Shown here: positions 7,250 through 17,374 of the stretch, piece after piece
Layout: each line of letters opens with the position of its first letter
Position numbering within the stretch: the first letter of the stretch is position 1
Source of the DNA: Chryseosolibacter histidinae
GTDB taxonomy: Bacteria > Bacteroidota > Bacteroidia > Cytophagales > Cyclobacteriaceae
Direction of reading: 5' to 3'
NCBI RefSeq assembly: GCF_018598225.1
Contig: NZ_JAHESF010000002.1
Coordinates: 124,001-188,000, forward strand
Length of the DNA: 64,000 nt
Position numbers and translations under genes: made by a program
The notes under the pieces: generated by a model
Seen by the model: only the letters and a program-made list of their open reading frames with translations
Told to the model about the DNA's origin: nothing
Databases searched by the model: none

Positions 7250-7978
7250 CTAGTTCGCCCTCCTCCCCCGTAACAGATCGATCACATTAAAGATCACCAC
7301 ACAAAACGTGATCCAGATAAAACCTCCGATGTAACCCGCCGCTACATCCGAAGGAAAGTGAACACCGAGGTAGATCCGGCTCAGGCCGATGGAAAGGATC
7401 ATAAAAACCAAACCAATCACCAGCAACGTTCGCACTACACGGTGCATGGTCATCTGAAAGCAGAGGTAGATCAGAAAACCGTAGAACGCCATGGCGCTCA
7501 TGGAATGGCCACTGGGGTAGCTGAGCGTGTTCACCGACACGAGATGTTCTGCCGTGGGTCGCGCCCTGTTGATGAAGCGCTTCAGCACAACGTTGCAAAC
7601 CGTAGATAATAAAAGTACAAGTAATGTCTGCACAATGAAACGCCAGCTGCGGTGCCGTAAGTAAAAGTACGCGGCGATGGCAACGGATATCACGATGTAG
7701 CCGATGACGTCGCCCATCTCGGTCATGAACCGGAAAAAAGGTGTCAGCGAATCGCTTCTGAAAGATACCACCCAGGCGGTGACGGACCGGTCGAAAGATT
7801 CGAGCTCGTTTTCAACCAGCTCGTCTGTGAGCTCTACAAAAGCATTCAGGCCGATGACAAAGAGCACGATGGCCACGGCAATGGTAACATAGTAAGGCAG
7901 GTTCTCGTCCTGTACATGCAATGTTTCCCTGATAAATCTCCGGACCCATCGAATGAATGCCGCTAATATTTTTCTCAT
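7250..7978 (-). CDS. PAP2-family membrane phosphatase
   Basis: 242 residues with about five membrane helices. All three PAP2 motifs are present: KRFINRARP (133-141), PSGH (155-158) and SRIYLGVHFPSD (200-211). This is the acid-phosphatase type active site facing the periplasm. Family members dephosphorylate phosphatidic acid, phosphatidylglycerophosphate or undecaprenyl pyrophosphate. A 30-residue charged N-terminus precedes the first helix. It converges with the deoR gene, 17 bases apart, and has no functional link visible to its neighbours. Confidence 0.85.
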   Translation of the reverse strand: MRKILAAFIRWVRRFIRETLHVQDENLPYYVTIAVAIVLFVIGLNAFVELTDELVENELESFDRSVTAWVVSFRSDSLTPFFRFMTEMGDVIGYIVISVAIAAYFYLRHRSWRFIVQTLLVLLLSTVCNVVLKRFINRARPTAEHLVSVNTLSYPSGHSMSAMAFYGFLIYLCFQMTMHRVVRTLLVIGLVFMILSIGLSRIYLGVHFPSDVAAGYIGGFIWITFCVVIFNVIDLLRGRRAN

Positions 7979-8386
7979 ACAGATTGCTTCAACAACGAAT
8001 ATTACTCATTCTTAAGCACCCACACAAAGGAGCCGGGAACCTGACTCGAAGAATTACGAATAATTGTTAGCCATCACTGAAAACCGGGAGCGCATGCCGT
8101 ATCAGGTGGTATCTCTCAACAAAAAAAGATCATTAAAACGTATGATGTGATGAGCCTATCCTGTCAATCCACCAAATCCTCCAATCCTGGTAAACCTTTT
8201 CCCCCGCAGAACCGTATTCACGTCTTAGTGCATTGAACAAAGATTTCCCCTCTACAGAATACTTTTTCAAATATTTTGACCAAACCATACATCCATAGCG
8301 TTGGCCGGTAAGTGACACAAAAAGGCCGGTGGATTTTGAACACTTTGGGGCTGATCATATAAGTTTAAAAACAGAGATAAAGGGTC
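7979..8386. other. Intergenic stretch without a clear gene
   Basis: About 400 bases separate the PAP2 gene and the histidine kinase, which are divergent. A 61-codon minus-strand frame (8133-8318) is present but resembles nothing I can name. The region should hold both promoters; I see no strong repeat or operator. Confidence 0.4.
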
Positions 8387-10645
8387 ATGTTGCGAGATGT
8401 TTTTTTTCTTTTGCGTTGCATTGTTTGTTCACTCATCGTTGCATTTTCACTCCTCTCCCCTTCACCTTTACGCGCACAGCAAAACAAGATCGACAGCCTT
8501 AAAGCGCTGATCAGTCAGCACAACAATGAGGACACGCTGCTGGTGAATAACATGGTACAGTTGAGCCGTCACCTCTACTGGTCTGGCAACTATGATGAAG
8601 CGTTGGATTACGCCCAACGTGCCCGGAGCCTCTCAAGAACACTGGGCTTTCAAAAAGGCGAAGGCATTGCATGGCTCGCATCGGGCCACACCCAACTTCG
8701 GAGAGGAAAATACGACAGCGCCCTGCGTCACTTTGGAAACGCCCGCGCTTCTTTTGCGGCCATCAATAATTACAGGAGCCTTGCCAACAGCCACGTGTAT
8801 ACCGGCCAGGCCTACGATTACCTTGCACAGTATGATAAAGCGCTGGAGCACTACAAGATCGCGCTCGGCATTATTGAAGAATACCCTGACGATGCCATCC
8901 TGTTCAAGATCCAAAACAGTACAGGCGTTACCTACCTGAAAAAGGGCAGCTATGAAACGGCGTTGGAGTATTATCTGATGTCGCTGAAGACCTGCGAAAA
9001 GCTCAACGACAAACTATACTACGCCTCCACCCTGAACAACATCGGTGTTGTATACATCGATATTTTACAATACGATGAGGCGCTGAAGTATTTTCTGCGG
9101 TACCTCAAAACCATGAAGGAGCTTCAGCACACGCAGTCCATCGCGGTAGGCATGCTGAATGTAGGCGAAGCGCACATGAACCTTCAGCACTACAGAGAAG
9201 CAGTTCATTACCTTGATAGCGCGCTGGTCATTTACCGGCAGATCGATGAAAAACGCGGGCAATCGCTCGCGCACAGTAACCTGGGCTATTCATACAAAAA
9301 CCTGCATGACTATTCGAATGCCGCCACCCACTACGAGCATGCCATCCGCATCGCGGAGCAAATAAAAAGTAATGAGGCCCTGGTGAAAGCCCTGATCGGC
9401 GCTACGGAGCTCTATCTCAAGATCGGCGATATAAAAAAGGCTTCGGTGCACATGGACCGTGCGCAGGTTACGGCCAAAATTACGGGCTCGATGCTGGAGC
9501 TGGAGAAAGCCTATCTCTTTCACTCCAAGCTCGATTCAGCACGGGGCAACTATAGAGAAGCATATCAATGGTTCAAAAAATATTCAGCGCTGAACGACAG
9601 CCTCTTCAATGAAAGCAAGAGCCGCCAGGTGCTGCAGATGCGGGAGCTATACGAAAGTGAAAAGAAGGATAAAGAGATCATCCTGCTGAGCGAAGCCAAA
9701 AAGCTTGAAGAGGCGAAGTTGTCAGGCAACCGGAAGCTGCTCTGGGTATCGGTGACGTTCCTGACGGCCATCATCATAGGTATCCTTTATTGGGTGTATG
9801 TGAAGTCGCGGCATTCTAAGGTGCTCACGGCGCAAAACGAAAAGATCTCCGACGCATATGCAGCACTGAAAAAGCTCATGGACAAGGTTGAAGACCAGAA
9901 CAGGATGCTGGCGCAGAAAAATGAAACGTTGGAAGACCTTCACCGCGAAAAAGATGGTTTGATCGGTGTGGTGGCACATGACCTGAGAAGTCCGCTGAAC
10001 AGGATTGCCGGCCTCACCCAGATCCTGGCGTTCAACAGCCACCTCAGCACCGAAGAAAAAGAGATCATCACCATCATTCAAAAGGTGTGCAAAGATGGCA
10101 ATGGACTGATCCGCGACCTGCTCGACATCAACCAGTACGAGAACAGTGAAGCGCTCAACATCACCGAGATTTCACTCACACACTATGTATCATCACTGCT
10201 GGGCCATTATACACATCAGCTCGATAAAAAAGATCTCAAGATGTTCTTTGAGTACGAGACGGAGGCCTCCATTAAAACCGATGCCAGCTATCTCGACCGG
10301 ATCCTGGACAATATCATTACCAACGCCATTAAATTTTCACCGGCGGGCCGCAACATCTACGTGAGGATATTGAAGCAACGTGAAACTGTGAAGATCGTGA
10401 TCCAGGATGAAGGGCAGGGTTTTCATCCCGACGACCTTCCTCACCTCTTCCGCAAATTCAAAAAGCTTTCGGCGCGGCCTACAGGCGGAGAAAGCTCAAC
10501 CGGCCTGGGGCTATCAATCGTTAAATCACTTGTAGAGAAGATCAAAGGTTCGATCAAGGTTGAAAGTACCTGGGGCAAGGGTGCCACTTTTGTGATCGAG
10601 CTGCCGCAGGAGATCACCCAGGAGCGTGCTGAAATTCATTCCTGA
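8387..10645 (+). CDS. TPR-containing sensor histidine kinase
   Basis: 752 residues. A signal peptide (about 1-31, ending LRAQ) leads into roughly seven tetratricopeptide repeats (about 60-400; units such as NYDEALDYAQRA and QYDEALKYFLRYL). One membrane helix follows at about 448-470 (LLWVSVTFLTAIIIGILYWV), then a coiled coil. The HisKA box VVAHDLRSPLNRI has the phospho-acceptor His near residue 531, and the HATPase_c domain holds N (IITNAIKFS), G1 (DEGQGF) and G2 (GLGLSIVKSL). The TPRs are periplasmic, so it probably senses a protein or envelope partner. No receiver domain or separate response regulator lies nearby, so its partner is elsewhere. Its 3' end overlaps the convergent lipoprotein gene by 32 bases. 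Confidence 0.9.
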   Translation: MLRDVFFLLRCIVCSLIVAFSLLSPSPLRAQQNKIDSLKALISQHNNEDTLLVNNMVQLSRHLYWSGNYDEALDYAQRARSLSRTLGFQKGEGIAWLASGHTQLRRGKYDSALRHFGNARASFAAINNYRSLANSHVYTGQAYDYLAQYDKALEHYKIALGIIEEYPDDAILFKIQNSTGVTYLKKGSYETALEYYLMSLKTCEKLNDKLYYASTLNNIGVVYIDILQYDEALKYFLRYLKTMKELQHTQSIAVGMLNVGEAHMNLQHYREAVHYLDSALVIYRQIDEKRGQSLAHSNLGYSYKNLHDYSNAATHYEHAIRIAEQIKSNEALVKALIGATELYLKIGDIKKASVHMDRAQVTAKITGSMLELEKAYLFHSKLDSARGNYREAYQWFKKYSALNDSLFNESKSRQVLQMRELYESEKKDKEIILLSEAKKLEEAKLSGNRKLLWVSVTFLTAIIIGILYWVYVKSRHSKVLTAQNEKISDAYAALKKLMDKVEDQNRMLAQKNETLEDLHREKDGLIGVVAHDLRSPLNRIAGLTQILAFNSHLSTEEKEIITIIQKVCKDGNGLIRDLLDINQYENSEALNITEISLTHYVSSLLGHYTHQLDKKDLKMFFEYETEASIKTDASYLDRILDNIITNAIKFSPAGRNIYVRILKQRETVKIVIQDEGQGFHPDDLPHLFRKFKKLSARPTGGESSTGLGLSIVKSLVEKIKGSIKVESTWGKGATFVIELPQEITQERAEIHS

Positions 10646-11423
10646 CCTGATTAAAGCTGGTAGGCTTTCCTAAATAAAGCTCCGGATCGGTGAGCAGTCT
10701 CCATTCCAGCTCTGCAATGCTGTCAGCTGCTTCCTGGTTACCCAGCGAAAACGCTTTTTTGAAAACTTCAAGCGCCTCACGGTATCCATCGCGTTTTTGG
10801 GCAACGGTTGCTCTCGACCTTTTTACCACTTCTTCTGCTGCCTTACCTTTGGCATATATGGCGTCACCTTCTTTTAACCGGAGGTGGGCCAGGAGACCGT
10901 CCATTTTTGCCTGAAGCAATGCAAGCTCTTCGTGCATCGCCGCAAGGGAATCTTGCCGGATCATAGTATTTTGTGTGAGCGACCTGTGAGCTGCCTGATA
11001 GACGGATAGTGATGCCTTCAGATCTTCGATGTATTCATCGCGAAGAACGACCTCATGCTCCATCTCACCGATCATCACCTCGTAACGGGAAAGGGTTCGC
11101 TTTGACTGGTGCAGTGAGTCCTCAAAGCGGGTAAGCTTCTTCTCCGAAGTAATCACATAACGGTTAACATCCTGCAGCCTGGAGGAAACTGCGCGGGGCG
11201 CGGGTGAGCTTTTGCTGTCGTCGTCATGCGTTGAGTGACGGTTGACATCAATAGAATCCAGCCATGCATTCATATTGCGCATAGCCTCGATCTCGGGTTG
11301 ATATTCTTCCAATGCCTTACGCAGCTCCGCATTTTCAGCACGCAGGCGCGACAGCTCGTCTGAGCCGCAGCTCATCAGGAACAAACCAGCAATGAAGAGG
11401 ATTAAAATGCTTCCGTGACGCAT
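10614..11423 (-). CDS. Coiled-coil lipoprotein
   Basis: 269 residues starting MRHGSILILF. The N-terminus is a lipoprotein signal with the lipobox LFLMSC (Cys19). Long heptad-rich coiled coils follow (about 22-185, for example LSRLRAENAELRKALEEYQ). The last 70 residues form a helical Sel1/TPR-like unit (REALEVFKKAFSLGNQEA) and probably end the fold. I reject the upstream start at 11555, because it adds a basic leader in front of a good signal peptide. It is likely periplasmic and membrane-anchored with a structural or scaffolding role; no enzyme motif is present. Its 3' end overlaps that of the histidine kinase gene. Confidence 0.7.
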   Translation of the reverse strand: MRHGSILILFIAGLFLMSCGSDELSRLRAENAELRKALEEYQPEIEAMRNMNAWLDSIDVNRHSTHDDDSKSSPAPRAVSSRLQDVNRYVITSEKKLTRFEDSLHQSKRTLSRYEVMIGEMEHEVVLRDEYIEDLKASLSVYQAAHRSLTQNTMIRQDSLAAMHEELALLQAKMDGLLAHLRLKEGDAIYAKGKAAEEVVKRSRATVAQKRDGYREALEVFKKAFSLGNQEAADSIAELEWRLLTDPELYLGKPTSFNQVRNEFQHAPG

Positions 11424-11648
11424 AGATAAAAAAAGTGTGGTCTTAACCATGACAAAGCAACAAATAAAAACATGCCACCGTACGGCTTTATTCTTTGAAA
11501 TGCATCCTGGTTCTTTAACCGGCTTTCGCGTTTTCCTGATGTTTTGAACCTGCAATGTATGTTGTGAGGAGTAATGCGCTGATCCAAAAGAAGGTATGTG
11601 CTATCGTCAGCATCTATACTTCAGGTGCGCTTTTAAAGGATGGCATCC

Positions 11649-12683
11649 TTAGTACCATTTGAAAATACGAAGGCCTACGGTGAAGGTGACAAGGCCTGTT
11701 GCCAACAATATAGCGATGGGCTTGATCATTTCAGCGAAGCCCGCACCCTCTATGAATATGGCGCGGATCGCATCGGCCAGTACGGTAAGGGGTAACGCCT
11801 GGATCACGGGAATGGTCCAATCGGGAAAATTGTGATAGTTGAAAAAGACACCTGAAAGGATCATCATCGTGAGCGTGACGGCGTTGATCAGTCCGTTGCC
11901 GATCTCTGTTTTAGCGGTTCTTGATGCTGTAAGTATACCGATGCCTGCAAAGGCAAGCACACCCGCCACGAACAAAACGATGAAAGCAGGAACACTTCCG
12001 GTGATGGTGGTGCCGAAATAAAGCCATGCAAACACGAACAGCAGCAGGGTTTCAACGCCGCCGAGGATGATACGGGTAATGATATGCGAGCTGAGGAAAA
12101 CCGACAGTTTCATCGGCGTGGCCACCATCCGGCGCATCAGCTTCTTCATGCGGGTCTCGATCAATGTCCATCCTATTCCCCAAAGGCATGCATTCATAAT
12201 GCCTAACGCGATGAGGCCCGGGATGAGGAAGTCGATATAACGGGTGCCTTTTGCCTGCAGCGCTTCGATGGAACCATTGCTGCGGATACCGGACATGCCC
12301 CGGTCAAGCACCAGGTGCAGGAGCTGTGCGTCAGGGTTGTGAGGATCGAAATGATAAACGAGCGAACTCCCTCTCACTTCAACGTATAATGCAATGATGC
12401 CGCGTTTGATGGCACGTACAGCTTCTTCTTCAGCTGCTTCCCTGAACCTGATCCTGAATGGATTGCCCGTCTCCGTGCCAAAAATTTTCTCACCCGTGAT
12501 CTGCTCAGGAGCCGCAGCACCGATAACATAAACGGTTTGCAGTGTTTCACTTTTATTCGAAAAAGCAACGCCCAGCACCCACGCCATCAGAATAGGAAAA
12601 AGAATGGCCCAGAAGAGAATACCAGGCTCCCGAAAGAACGTTTTGAAGTGAACGAGAATGAGTTGGTAAAGGCTTTTAGTCAT
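11649..12683 (-). CDS. ABC-2 type transporter permease
   Basis: 344 residues. One N-terminal membrane helix (about 20-40), a soluble extracytoplasmic part of about 120 residues, and five or six helices in the C-terminal half give the layout of ABC-2/YhgE-type export permeases. The conserved C-terminal block contains GVFFNYHNFPDWTIPVIQALPLTVLADAIR. The ATPase gene ends eight bases inside its start, so the two form one operon and one exporter, acting at the inner membrane. The substrate is unknown; drugs, lipids or polysaccharides are all possible for this family. Confidence 0.85.
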   Translation of the reverse strand: MTKSLYQLILVHFKTFFREPGILFWAILFPILMAWVLGVAFSNKSETLQTVYVIGAAAPEQITGEKIFGTETGNPFRIRFREAAEEEAVRAIKRGIIALYVEVRGSSLVYHFDPHNPDAQLLHLVLDRGMSGIRSNGSIEALQAKGTRYIDFLIPGLIALGIMNACLWGIGWTLIETRMKKLMRRMVATPMKLSVFLSSHIITRIILGGVETLLLFVFAWLYFGTTITGSVPAFIVLFVAGVLAFAGIGILTASRTAKTEIGNGLINAVTLTMMILSGVFFNYHNFPDWTIPVIQALPLTVLADAIRAIFIEGAGFAEMIKPIAILLATGLVTFTVGLRIFKWY

Positions 12684-13608
12684 GGAGGTGTCGTCCGGTC
12701 ATGGAAATAAAAAGGTCATCGAGCGTCATCTTGCGCGATAACAGCTCCTCTATCTTGATGTTCTTCGTCTTTGCCGAATTGATGACGGCGGGCAGCACCT
12801 CGGCGATGTTATCCACAAAGATCTGCACTTTGGTGTGCGGCGCAATCCAGTTCAGCTTTTTGATGCCCGAGAGCCCCAGCGCCTCAATATCGAAATTGTT
12901 GCCGAAGCTGATCTCGATGAGGTCACCCTCGCCGTGCTTTGCATTGAGCTCCGATAAAGTGCCCTGCGCAATGAACTGACCCTTGTCCATGATCAGGATC
13001 CTTTCGCACAATACTTCTGCCTCTTCCATGTAGTGCGTGGTGAGGATCATAGTAGTGCCCAGGTCACTGCGAAGCTTTTCAAGGATCTTCCAGATCTCAC
13101 GCCTGGCCGCGGGGTCCAACCCGGTGGTCGGCTCATCCAGCAACAGTATTTTAGGATTGTTCAGCAACGCAATGCCTAATGCCAGCCGCTGCTTCTGCCC
13201 GCCGGAGAGTGTTACGGTATAAGCTTTCCGTTTTTCCTTCAGGTTCACAAGGTCGAGGATCTCTTCCGTACGCCGCTGCCCCAGTCCGTAAAAGCTGCCA
13301 AACAGGTTCAGCGTTTCTTCCGTGGTGATCTTGTCTATGAACCGTGTTTCCTGAAGCGACAGACCGATGGCACGATGCAGCTTTTGCGCATGCGTTTTCC
13401 AACTCATGCCCAGGATGGCGATACTCCCCTCGTCAGGCTTCTGAATGCCTTCGATCATCTCGATCAACGTGGTCTTGCCTGCGCCATTGGGGCCGAGCAA
13501 CGCCACATACTCTCCTTCATAGATAGTAAGGCTCAGGTGGTTAACAGCTTTCACATCTTTGAAAGACTTGCTTACACCGTTGATCTCGATGACGGGTGTT
13601 TTGTTCAT
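12676..13608 (-). CDS. ABC transporter ATP-binding protein (ABC-2 exporter)
   Basis: 310 residues with a complete nucleotide-binding domain: Walker A GPNGAGKTT (about 38-46), Q-loop in LSLQETRF, signature LSGGQKQRLALG (about 138), Walker B LLLDEPTTGLDP (about 157) and the H-loop His in LTTHYMEEAE. The C-terminal 80 residues are the usual DrrA/NatA-type extension. It powers the permease encoded immediately downstream, with overlapping genes. Confidence 0.9.
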   Translation of the reverse strand: MNKTPVIEINGVSKSFKDVKAVNHLSLTIYEGEYVALLGPNGAGKTTLIEMIEGIQKPDEGSIAILGMSWKTHAQKLHRAIGLSLQETRFIDKITTEETLNLFGSFYGLGQRRTEEILDLVNLKEKRKAYTVTLSGGQKQRLALGIALLNNPKILLLDEPTTGLDPAARREIWKILEKLRSDLGTTMILTTHYMEEAEVLCERILIMDKGQFIAQGTLSELNAKHGEGDLIEISFGNNFDIEALGLSGIKKLNWIAPHTKVQIFVDNIAEVLPAVINSAKTKNIKIEELLSRKMTLDDLFISMTGRHLHD

Positions 13609-13661
13609 TTATGCTCAATATAATGAAGGACCGTGAACTGGACAATGGGAAAGTTGTAGTA

Positions 13662-13797
13662 GTCCATGGTCGATGGTCCATGGTCCATAGCCGGCTAATG
13701 CTAATCCTGATAGTATTGTTAATGGTCTAGTGGATGGTAAGGGGTGCAGTGAAGCTCACACCCAAATGCCATGGACCATCGACTATGGACTATGGAC
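13662..13797. repeat. Inverted heptamer repeat, GTCCATG type
   Basis: The left arm 13662-13690 reads as four seven-base units GTCCATG, GTCGATG, GTCCATG, GTCCATA. The right arm 13769-13797 holds the same units on the opposite strand. The arms enclose about 80 bases. The right arm supplies the last codons and the TAG stop of the sialidase-like gene. Confidence 0.75.
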
Positions 13798-14877
13798 GTA
13801 ATCAATCCTCGCCATCCGGAAAGCAATCCTTTGCCGTTTCCAGGTATAGGTCAACGCAACGGTGTCACCAAGCGAAACCACCGACGGATAGGAGAACTCG
13901 TCTTCGCCGCTGCCCTTCTCAAGATCAGTGATCAGGGGCCACGTTTTGCCGTTGTCTTTTGAAACCGCCAGTGATATGGGATGGCGCGCGCCCCAGTTGG
14001 TGCTATCCCTGTTAAAGATCAGCACCAGGGTTCCATTAGAAAGCCTGGTAAGATCGATGCCGCTGTTGGGATTGGGTAGCGAAGTTTTGTAAACCGGTGA
14101 CCATGTTTTGCCATAATCTTCAGAATCGCTGCGGCAGATCACGCCTGCGGAGCTGCGCAGCAACATGTGCACTCGGCTTGGCTGCGATTCCCAGAGCGCG
14201 GGCTGGATCACTCCTTCTCCCGGAAAGGAATCACGATTGAGCGGCACGAATGCGCTGGCCGTCCACGTGGTGCCTCCGTCCTCACTGCGATCGACAAATG
14301 CATTCCACACGCCTTTCTTCTCATTGGATGCAGGCGCCAGCAAAACTCCGTTCGATAACAGTAGCGGCTTGTTGCGTACCGGGCCTCTTCCACCTCTATC
14401 GCCAGCCACGAGCTCTTTTGCTTCAGACCATGTTTCACCATTGTCACGCGACGTCATATACCACGTCTCCCATTCGTCGATGGTCTTGCCCACCTTGAAA
14501 TAGAGAATAACTTCGTTAGAATCTTTCCTGAACAACACCGGGTTCCAGTGCGGGTCTTCCCTGAGCTTGGCAACCTCACGGGGTGCCGACCACTTTCCGG
14601 GTGTGCCCTTCGAAAGCCAGATGCCTACATCGTCATGCTTCTCGTGCGTGCCACCAAACCACGCAACCAGGAATGATCCGCCGGCAACGGGCAACACGGT
14701 AGAAGCGTGGCATTGCGGGAAGGGGCGGTCATCGCCAAAAATAAAATCTTCAGCAATTACCGTCACGGAATCCCGCGGCTGCGACTCCGCGGCAGTTTCA
14801 TGTTTGGAATTGCATTGCATCATTAAAACAGGGAGTGCGATCAGGGCAATGGTGATCAGCGGTCGGTTACTGGTCAT
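13783..14877 (-). CDS. BNR-repeat sialidase-like lipoprotein
   Basis: About 364 residues from the start MTSNRPLITI. A lipoprotein-like signal ends at Cys22 (VLMMQC). The body is a six-bladed sialidase-superfamily propeller with Asp-box motifs SRDNGETW, SEDGGTTW, SEDYGKTW and SKDNGKTW, and an early Arg-containing blade segment. Proteins of this group (COG4692-like) are annotated as exo-sialidases but many act on other glycans, and the substrate here is uncertain. The neighbouring secreted esterase, 22 bases upstream on the same strand, suggests a joint role on an extracellular polymer. The coding end (VHSP, stop) lies in the heptamer repeat at 13769-13797, so the C-terminus was probably altered by that element. 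Confidence 0.7.
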   Translation of the reverse strand: MTSNRPLITIALIALPVLMMQCNSKHETAAESQPRDSVTVIAEDFIFGDDRPFPQCHASTVLPVAGGSFLVAWFGGTHEKHDDVGIWLSKGTPGKWSAPREVAKLREDPHWNPVLFRKDSNEVILYFKVGKTIDEWETWYMTSRDNGETWSEAKELVAGDRGGRGPVRNKPLLLSNGVLLAPASNEKKGVWNAFVDRSEDGGTTWTASAFVPLNRDSFPGEGVIQPALWESQPSRVHMLLRSSAGVICRSDSEDYGKTWSPVYKTSLPNPNSGIDLTRLSNGTLVLIFNRDSTNWGARHPISLAVSKDNGKTWPLITDLEKGSGEDEFSYPSVVSLGDTVALTYTWKRQRIAFRMARIDYVHSP

Positions 14878-14899
14878 TCGTATGGTCAGAATATGGTTC

Positions 14900-17350
14900 T
14901 TACTTGTTGGTTGCCGATGTGCCATTTTCCAGGCTCCAGTCGTTACCATAGAAACCGGCAAGCTTCACTCCTGCCGCACCATTCCGCAGCATCTCGGTGG
15001 AGAAGATCATGTAGTCAGGGAAACCGCTTCCTGCAGCAAAGTACTGGTTAGCCTCCGCTGTGCGCATACCCTGCAATCCTGTTCCACTCACCACCGCCAC
15101 CGAAGCAATGTTGCTTCCTGCACGGGGCCAGGTGAAATAGACGCCAAGGTTATTCCCTTCAAACTGTTGCGCTCCTGCCTTCACACTTCCACGCTTCACC
15201 TGGATCGGGCAATTGCCCAGTAATTTTTTCCAGGCTGCGTTGGTAGTGGCATTACCATACAGCACCACGCCCCGGTCTTTGTAAATGTCAGCATTAAAAT
15301 CCTTATCGGCAACCATGTCTACGGCACCGTTACCGCGATAGTACCAGATCTCCGCATCGTAGCGGGCTTTGTTGTAAGCCCAGGCGTTCTCGTTCTGATC
15401 GCCCGTGGTTCCATAGACGAAGATCATACGATGATTGAATGCTTCTTTAAAAGTACCGTTGCGGTCCACTCCTTTATGCGAGACGGAAGGTTTCTCACCG
15501 CGTTGCCACTGCCTGTCTTTGTGCAGGTAAAGATTGTCTTCCGGCGCGGTCACTACATATTTCACGGGCTTCTCCTGATCAATTATGATGGTGATCGTAT
15601 CACCTTTGCTGAAATCGCCGAAGCTCAGGCCGAGAATGGAAACATTCGCTGTGGTACCTGTGATGGTTTTTCTTTTCCTGTCACGCTTCAGTTGAAGGCG
15701 ACTGAACTCCAGCGCACGTTGCTGCTGCAATACAGAGGCCCAGCGGTATTGTGACGATATGGCGGGGTTGGCGGTGGTGAAGTCGATCACGTGCACGGCG
15801 CTGTCTGGTTGAATGTGGTGCCACCTGAAATAATCGAAGATGGGAAGCCAGTCCACACTCTCGTTGCCGAACCAATGGCTGCCACCGGGATATTCGTAGT
15901 AGCTGAAATCTTTATGAAACTCACCAAGCACTTTGCGCATCTGCTGGGCGTAGGTAACAGGCACAACCTTGTCGCTATCGCCATGGTGAATGTAAACGCC
16001 GAGCGATCTGTAGTTGCGCGCAAGCTCGATCACGTTGCTGGCATTACCTGCTCTCAACAAAAGTTTTTCAACTTCGGTGGCGCCGCTCTCCGGTATTTTT
16101 CCGTCGGCCGATCCATAACCGGTCAGTGTCGGATATCCGGCACAAGGCGCGATGGCAGCCCATTTACCTGGGTATGTTGCGCCGAGGTACCACGTGCCGT
16201 GTCCGCCCATGGAGTGACCGGTAAGGTAGATCTTCTGTGGATCGGGATTGAATTTTTTCCTGGCGAGCTCAAACACTTCTAGCGCGTCGAGGCGTCCCCA
16301 GTCTTCCCAGTTGAAGCCACGAGGTCTCCGGTTGGTCGGCGCCACCAGCACACCCCAGTCTTTGGGTTTGTATGCGCGGGCCTGACCGATGGCCTGAACA
16401 CCGGCACCGTGCACCGAGAGGAACATGGCGGGTTGTCCGTTACCGGTACTCATCTGCGGAGCAACGCTGTAGTATTGAACACTTCCATCGATGTTGCTGA
16501 CAAACGTATAACTGTGATGATCGTGTGATTCAACAGCGTCGATCGAAATGTTCTTCTCATCCAGCAATTTTCCTTTTTGCCTGAGCTGTAGTGCACAGGT
16601 ATAAGTTTGTTTGGTCTTAACTCCTGATGCATTAATACGGAATGGCACCTTGCGCAGGGTCATGGCAGCGATCACGGGAACATCGGAAGACAACGTCTGA
16701 CCTTCCAGTGTTGCCGTGAGGGTAAGGCCCGTGAGTGGCTTGGCAGTGGTGTTGATCACTACAACGGCTCCGAGCAGCGCATCCGCTGTTTGGCCTACAA
16801 CAACATGCGGAAGTGTGGCATCGTCAGTGGAGATCATGGCAGTTTTTTCAGGCAACGATAGTCGTGCAGACACGCCCTGCCACCGTGCTGAACCGGTGCA
16901 CCGGACGATGATCTCGTTCAAGCCTTTTTTTATTTGTACGGGCAGGTTCATCCATCCGTCTCCGTAAATGTCGCCGCCGCGTGGCGCTCCATTTACATAG
17001 CACATAGCGTCGCCGGAAATGTTCAGCAACATGGCCTGCTTGCGGTCAGCTTCGTAGGTGAGATAAAGATATCCGTTTGCCAGGGCATCTCCTCTGAAAC
17101 GCCCGGTGCTGTCGGCGGTCACAGTTTTCCAGGTGATCTGTTTGCCTTCGCTGTTTGTCATCAGCACGTCGCCGGCCATAGGCTTTTTCAACGCACCGGT
17201 GAGGCGTTGCCATGCGAGCTGATCAGCAATGATAGCTTCCCGCCCGTAACGGTGGCACTGCCCCGCCGCGAGACCTTGTTTGAATTGGTAGGTTTGGGAG
17301 TAAGTGGTGAAGCATGATAGAGCGAGTAGAAAAAGAAGGGAGAGTTTCAT
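14900..17350 (-). CDS. Secreted alpha/beta-hydrolase esterase (prolyl-oligopeptidase-like)
   Basis: 816 residues with a signal peptide (about 1-18, TTYSQ). The N-terminal half (about 20-280) is beta-rich and includes a jelly-roll-like part with CYVNGAPRGGDIYGDG. The central alpha/beta-hydrolase domain has the nucleophile elbow GHSMGGHGTW (about 378-387), the acid in HHGDSDKVVP and the His in YPGGSHWFGNE, a full catalytic triad. The C-terminal 260 residues are another beta domain. This arrangement is found in Bacteroidota for esterases and peptidases acting on plant or algal polymers; the actual bond cut cannot be told. It is first in a pair with the sialidase-like gene. Confidence 0.75.
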   Translation of the reverse strand: MKLSLLFLLALSCFTTYSQTYQFKQGLAAGQCHRYGREAIIADQLAWQRLTGALKKPMAGDVLMTNSEGKQITWKTVTADSTGRFRGDALANGYLYLTYEADRKQAMLLNISGDAMCYVNGAPRGGDIYGDGWMNLPVQIKKGLNEIIVRCTGSARWQGVSARLSLPEKTAMISTDDATLPHVVVGQTADALLGAVVVINTTAKPLTGLTLTATLEGQTLSSDVPVIAAMTLRKVPFRINASGVKTKQTYTCALQLRQKGKLLDEKNISIDAVESHDHHSYTFVSNIDGSVQYYSVAPQMSTGNGQPAMFLSVHGAGVQAIGQARAYKPKDWGVLVAPTNRRPRGFNWEDWGRLDALEVFELARKKFNPDPQKIYLTGHSMGGHGTWYLGATYPGKWAAIAPCAGYPTLTGYGSADGKIPESGATEVEKLLLRAGNASNVIELARNYRSLGVYIHHGDSDKVVPVTYAQQMRKVLGEFHKDFSYYEYPGGSHWFGNESVDWLPIFDYFRWHHIQPDSAVHVIDFTTANPAISSQYRWASVLQQQRALEFSRLQLKRDRKRKTITGTTANVSILGLSFGDFSKGDTITIIIDQEKPVKYVVTAPEDNLYLHKDRQWQRGEKPSVSHKGVDRNGTFKEAFNHRMIFVYGTTGDQNENAWAYNKARYDAEIWYYRGNGAVDMVADKDFNADIYKDRGVVLYGNATTNAAWKKLLGNCPIQVKRGSVKAGAQQFEGNNLGVYFTWPRAGSNIASVAVVSGTGLQGMRTAEANQYFAAGSGFPDYMIFSTEMLRNGAAGVKLAGFYGNDWSLENGTSATNK

Positions 17351-17374
17351 GATGGAAGTTAGTGTTTTGAATTG

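Noticed and set aside
8133-8318. 61-codon minus-strand frame
   Set aside because: A WRIWW stretch vaguely recalls cyclopropane-synthase C-termini, but no other motif fits and the length is too short.
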